Source of the DNA: Abditibacteriota bacterium
Lineage (GTDB): Bacteria > Armatimonadota > UBA5829
Assembly (NCBI GenBank): GCA_017958015.1
Contig: JAGDDM010000012.1
Span: 1 to 8,035, forward strand
Direction: 5' to 3'
DNA: 8,035 nt
This document shows, piece after piece, positions 5,718 through 8,035 of the stretch (positions are counted from its first letter, which is position 1; every line of letters starts with the position of its first letter). The notes under the pieces were generated by a model. It was not told where the DNA came from and made no database searches. It was given only the letters and a program-made list of their open reading frames with translations. Made by a program: the position numbers and the translations under genes.

Positions 5718-6118
5718 CGGTATCGGCGGCGGACGTGAAGCGGAAAGCCATGATAACCGGCGGCGAGCAGGACAGCCGCGTAAACGCCCTCATCGCCGAG
5801 TCCCTGCCCGCCATATGCGCCCTCATCGACGAAATGTGGCTTGAATCCGAAAACCCCAACATCATCGCCGCCCTGAACCTGGGGGCGCTGGAGATAATCA
5901 CCGGGGAACTTCTGGAGGAGCTGAGCCGGGAAGCGGGAGCGTCGGAGGATTTCTCCCTGCCCGGCTTCACTCTGGGAGCGGCGAAGGTCACGGGAGACAA
6001 ACTCATAACAAGGGGCCGGGAACGGCTGAAGCCCTATCTGGCGAGAATCCCGGACGAGTCCACCCGCTCCCTCATCTCCGAGCCTCAGCATTTCGGTCTC
6101 CGGGAGGCGCTCCGTTGA
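5708..6118 (+). CDS. Phage head-tail connector protein (gp6-like/DUF1320-like)
   Basis: This 136-residue protein starts at GTG 5708, with AGGAGG (5696-5701) 6 nt upstream; the start lies inside the small ORF above. The N-terminus A-V-T-V-S-A-A-D-V-K-R-K-A is followed by a mostly helical segment (VNALIAESLPAICALIDEMW), a second helix (IIAALNLGALEIITGELLEEL) and a Pro/Gly loop (SLPGFTLGA). A third helix ends ERLKPYLARI. A multi-helix protein of this size directly after the capsid gene is what the head-completion connectors look like. These form a ring under the portal and join it to the neck. Mu-like phages carry a gp36/DUF1320 protein at this place. The stop overlaps the next start. The role is inferred mainly from size, helix layout and position. 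Confidence 0.6.
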   Translation: MAVTVSAADVKRKAMITGGEQDSRVNALIAESLPAICALIDEMWLESENPNIIAALNLGALEIITGELLEELSREAGASEDFSLPGFTLGAAKVTGDKLITRGRERLKPYLARIPDESTRSLISEPQHFGLREALR

Positions 6119-6441
6119 ACGTCGCTCCCTACAAAAAGCGGCTGTGGCGGCTTATAGACAAATACGGCGAAACCTTCACGGTGGACGGGGAGACGTCGCC
6201 CTCCTACAAGGGCATCTTTCACATTCTTGATTCCACCACGATAAAGATGCTTCTGGACGATTTGGAAGCGCTGTCGGTTCTGAAGCCGGGTCTGAAGCTG
6301 TACACAAAGGCGCCGGTGGTGCTGCCTCGGGGCGCGATCGTAACCCGGGGCGGCAAAGACTACAAAGTAAAGAAGGTTTTCACCTACGCGCTGGCGGGGG
6401 AGGCGGTGCATAATATCGCCCTGCTCTCGCCGGATGAATGA
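6115..6441 (+). CDS. Small phage neck/stopper-like protein
   Basis: This 108-residue protein starts at TTG 6115, which overlaps the connector stop (TTGA); GGGAGG (6102-6107) lies 7 nt upstream. After a short helix (YKKRLWRLIDKYG) the protein is strand-rich: ETFTVDG, SYKGIFHIL, LKLYTKAP, GAIVTRGGKDYKVKKVFTYAL and VHNIALLSP. Small beta-barrel proteins of about 100 residues in this place are commonly stoppers (SPP1 gp16 / lambda FII-like) that close the connector ring and receive the tail. The segment V-T-R-G-G-K-D-Y-K-V resembles the strand pair in that fold. If this is a stopper, it is the last structural gene, since lysis genes follow rather than tail genes. No catalytic motif is seen. The family name is uncertain, but a structural role is likely. 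Confidence 0.5.
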   Translation: MNVAPYKKRLWRLIDKYGETFTVDGETSPSYKGIFHILDSTTIKMLLDDLEALSVLKPGLKLYTKAPVVLPRGAIVTRGGKDYKVKKVFTYALAGEAVHNIALLSPDE

Positions 6442-6452
6442 AAGGAGGCTTT

Positions 6453-6770
6453 ATGGCAAACGTAAGCCCTTTGGATTGGATATGCCTGGCGTTGGGCGTT
6501 TTCGGCGCTCTGGCCACATGCCTCTCCCAAAAGGACAGACTTCCCGCCTCGGTGCGGGCCTACTTCTCCGCCGTGTCCGTGACGGAGATTATGGACGCGG
6601 TGGAACGGGTGCAGTCGGTGAAGTCCATGACACCCGGCGGCAGACGGGAATACGTGGCGGAATTCATCGCCAAGGTCTGCCTGCAGCGGCTGGGCATCAC
6701 GGTGCCCCGGAGCATCGCCAATCTCATGACGGAATACGTCTACCGGCTGTGGAAGGAAATCCGCCGATGA
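6453..6770 (+). CDS. Putative holin, LL-H-like
   Basis: This 105-residue protein starts at ATG 6453, with AAAGGAGG (6441-6448) 4 nt upstream. An in-frame ATG at 6438 lies before that Shine-Dalgarno and has none of its own. Residues 7-24 (L-D-W-I-C-L-A-L-G-V-F-G-A-L-A-T-C-L) form one membrane segment. The rest is a soluble helical domain: V-E-R-V-Q-S-V-K followed by G-G-R-R-E-Y-V-A-E-F, then L-G-I-T-V-P and a final helix with Glu and Arg/Lys. One N-terminal membrane helix plus a domain with K/R-x-Y-V and L-G-I-x-V-P is the layout of LL-H-type holins, which open the inner membrane late in infection. The immediate overlap with an endolysin gene (ATGA) supports this. A plain membrane-anchored phage protein is the alternative. 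Confidence 0.62.
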   Translation: MANVSPLDWICLALGVFGALATCLSQKDRLPASVRAYFSAVSVTEIMDAVERVQSVKSMTPGGRREYVAEFIAKVCLQRLGITVPRSIANLMTEYVYRLWKEIRR

Positions 6771-7309
6771 GAGTCTGTCTCGACCCGGGCCACGGCGGAA
6801 ACACGGGAGCGAGGGGAAACGGTCTTATCGAGGACGCCCTGGCTCTCGACTTCGCCCGGCGGATAGGACACCACCTTCGGCTCCGGGGATGGGAAACGGT
6901 GATGACGAGGGGAGACGACAGGTTCGTCACCCTCGCCTCCCGGGGCGCGCTGGCGGTTCGGACAAAGTGCGGTTTGTTTCTCTCAATCCACCTTAACGCC
7001 GCCGCAAGCCCCTCCGCCCGGGGGTGTGAGTGCTTCGCCGCCGCCGGTGATGAGCGGAGCCTTAAAATCGCCGCCCGCCTCACCGCCGCCCTCTCCTCTA
7101 TGGGTCTCAAAAATCGGGGAGCCAAATACGACACCCAAAGCGCCCACGGCTCCCTCCGGGTCCTGCGGGACACGTACAAAAACATGCCCGCCCTGCTCCT
7201 TGAGATAGGTTTTCTCACAAACAAGGCGGACGCGGAGTTGCTGGGGGATAAGTTTTTTAGGGAGAGGGCGGCTGTGGCGGTGGCGGAAGTGATTTCGCAG
7301 AGGGACTAG
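6767..7309 (+). CDS. N-acetylmuramoyl-L-alanine amidase (Amidase_3), phage endolysin
   Basis: This 180-residue protein starts at ATG 6767, overlapping the holin stop. The frame stays open well upstream, but that part is a shadow of the holin gene. It is a single Amidase_3 domain with all its zinc ligands: DPGHGG with His9, Glu22 in GLIEDALALD, and His75 in SIHLNA. Catalytic Glu146 is in LLLEIGFLTN. These enzymes cut the bond between N-acetylmuramic acid and L-alanine in peptidoglycan. There is no signal peptide and no separate wall-binding domain. The enzyme should therefore stay in the cytoplasm until the holin opens the membrane, as expected of a phage endolysin rather than a host AmiC/CwlC enzyme, which is exported. 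It is the last gene before the terminator. The family and the active site are secure. Confidence 0.93.
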   Translation: MRVCLDPGHGGNTGARGNGLIEDALALDFARRIGHHLRLRGWETVMTRGDDRFVTLASRGALAVRTKCGLFLSIHLNAAASPSARGCECFAAAGDERSLKIAARLTAALSSMGLKNRGAKYDTQSAHGSLRVLRDTYKNMPALLLEIGFLTNKADAELLGDKFFRERAAVAVAEVISQRD

Positions 7310-7317
7310 GGAACAGT

Positions 7318-7333
7318 CGCGCCTGACGGCGCG
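7318..7333 (+). repeat. Short perfect inverted repeat after the endolysin gene
   Basis: CGCGCC (7318-7323) and GGCGCG (7328-7333) are reverse complements around TGAC. It lies between the endolysin stop and the terminator. No T tract follows it, so it is not itself a terminator; it might stabilise the mRNA 3' end or be a relic of an insertion junction. Confidence 0.35.
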
Positions 7334-7345
7334 TATAAACCGCAA

Positions 7346-7375
7346 GGGGGACCGGGAAACCGGTCCCTCGTTTTT
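7346..7375 (+). terminator. Rho-independent terminator closing the head-lysis operon
   Basis: GGGACCGG (7348-7355) pairs with CCGGTCCC (7360-7367) around a GAAA (GNRA) loop. G7347-T7368 and G7346-C7369 extend the stem to 10 bp. TTTTT (7371-7375) follows. The T tract overlaps the stop codon of the convergent LRR gene (TAA at 7376-7374 on the minus strand), so the two genes meet at this hairpin. In the minus direction the following sequence is not T-rich, so it probably terminates mainly plus-strand transcripts. Confidence 0.88.
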
Positions 7376-8035
7376 ATTGATATATCGTTATTCCATCGGG
7401 AATATTCGTTATTTTATTTCCTGATGCGGAAACGGGATACAAATGTTTCAGATTTCCGAAACTTTCGGGCAAAGACGTAAGCTTGTTTTCACTAAGCCTA
7501 AGTGTACGTAAACTGCGAAGTTTTCCGACATTCTCCGGCAGGAAAGTAAGTTTGTTTTTGCTAAGATCGAGTTCGCCCAGATTTTCAAGATTGCCTATGC
7601 TGTCAGGCAGAGATTTAAGATTATTATCATACAGGTAAAGAAAATTCAACTTTGTCAGATTTCCGATACTATCCGGTAAAAGCGAGATATTATTATGTCC
7701 GATATAGAACCTCTTCAGACTCTCTAAATCTCCGATTGAATCCGGCAAGGAAGTAAGATTATTGAAGTTGAGGTTAAGATTCTCCAGTTTCTTCAGATTC
7801 CCGATACTTTCGGGTAAAGATGTAAGATTGCTTTCACTCATACTGAGTTCACATAAACTTGTCAGGCTTCCGACAATTTCGGGCATTGATGTAAACGAAC
7901 CGCAACCGATATCCAATTTCTCCAACCCTTTGAGGTTATCGAAATTTTCAGGAAGAGACGTGAGTTTGTTGTTAGCGAGAGTAAGCCACTTTAACCCGCT
8001 TAAATTACAAATACTACCGGGAAGCGAAGTTAAAT
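7374..8035 (-). CDS. Leucine-rich repeat protein, C-terminal part (5' end outside window)
   Basis: The minus-strand frame is open from the window edge (first full codon at 8033) to TAA at 7376-7374, giving 219 visible residues. A TTG at 7925 is only an internal Leu codon in a continuing repeat, not the start. The whole visible protein is LRR: nine complete units of exactly 23 residues, consensus LTSLPxSIGNLxxLxxLxLxxNx, plus a 12-residue ending (ITNIPDGITIYQ). Asn/Gly at the ladder positions and the LPxSIGNL core mark the type found in plant Ras-group LRRs and many bacterial LRR proteins. Such solenoids bind other proteins. Any enzymatic, sorting or membrane domain would be in the unseen N-terminal part. 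There is no C-terminal anchor. Its base composition is much more AT-rich than every gene to its left, suggesting separate acquisition. The LRR call is certain; the function is unknown. Confidence 0.93.
   Translation of the reverse strand, partial: LTSLPGSICNLSGLKWLTLANNKLTSLPENFDNLKGLEKLDIGCGSFTSMPEIVGSLTSLCELSMSESNLTSLPESIGNLKKLENLNLNFNNLTSLPDSIGDLESLKRFYIGHNNISLLPDSIGNLTKLNFLYLYDNNLKSLPDSIGNLENLGELDLSKNKLTFLPENVGKLRSLRTLRLSENKLTSLPESFGNLKHLYPVSASGNKITNIPDGITIYQ

Noticed and set aside
6434..6766. N-terminal extension of the endolysin reading frame
   Set aside because: It lies over the holin gene, has Arg/Gly-rich shadow composition, and the Amidase_3 domain begins exactly at ATG 6767.
7923..7925. 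TTG at 7925 as the start of the LRR gene
   Set aside because: The frame continues upstream through further perfect 23-residue repeats to the window edge, so this is an internal Leu codon.
7374..8035. Regular 69-nt DNA periodicity as a CRISPR array or satellite repeat
   Set aside because: The repeats are continuous coding LRR units of 23 codons with variable bases; there are no identical repeats separated by unique spacers.

Overview
This window appears to come from the chromosome of a diderm (Gram-negative) bacterium. Two secreted proteins end in PEP-CTERM sorting signals, a type of anchor used with exosortase in diderm bacteria. Genes are tightly packed with strong AAAGGAGG-type ribosome binding sites, and the coding DNA is fairly GC-rich apart from the last gene. 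The phylum cannot be fixed from the sequence. Synergistota or a Verrucomicrobiota/Lentisphaerota-type lineage are guesses only.

Left part (1-2373), host DNA. The window opens inside the 3' end of an SGNH/GDSL-type hydrolase, which overlaps rdgB (XTP/dITP diphosphatase) by 4 nt. Two PEP-CTERM proteins follow, each with its own extended -10 promoter, a nearly identical leader and ribosome binding site, a signal peptide, and a cUUCGg-loop terminator. The second promoter has a perfect 8-bp dyad around its -10 box, a likely operator.

Middle part (about 2469-7375), phage-derived operon. The order is: DUF935/Mu gp29-like portal, Mu I-like capsid maturation protease with scaffold tail, small decoration protein, Mu gpT-like major capsid protein, a 26-codon cationic peptide ORF, head-tail connector, small neck/stopper-like protein, LL-H-like holin, and an Amidase_3 endolysin. 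Nearly all junctions are ATGA-type overlaps or a few bases long, and every gene has a good Shine-Dalgarno. The unit begins after a host terminator and ends in its own terminator. No terminase, minor head protein, tail gene, integrase, transposase or repressor lies in it. It is therefore a compact, apparently intact 'capsid plus lysis' cassette. It could be a remnant prophage, a satellite, or one locus of a split gene transfer agent-like system.

Right part (7374-8035). A convergent, visibly AT-richer gene on the minus strand encodes leucine-rich repeats with an exact 23-residue period. Its 5' end lies beyond the window. Its composition differs sharply from the phage operon, which suggests a separate origin. 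No rRNA, tRNA, CRISPR array or insertion sequence was seen, and no gene-free stretch exceeds 300 bases.
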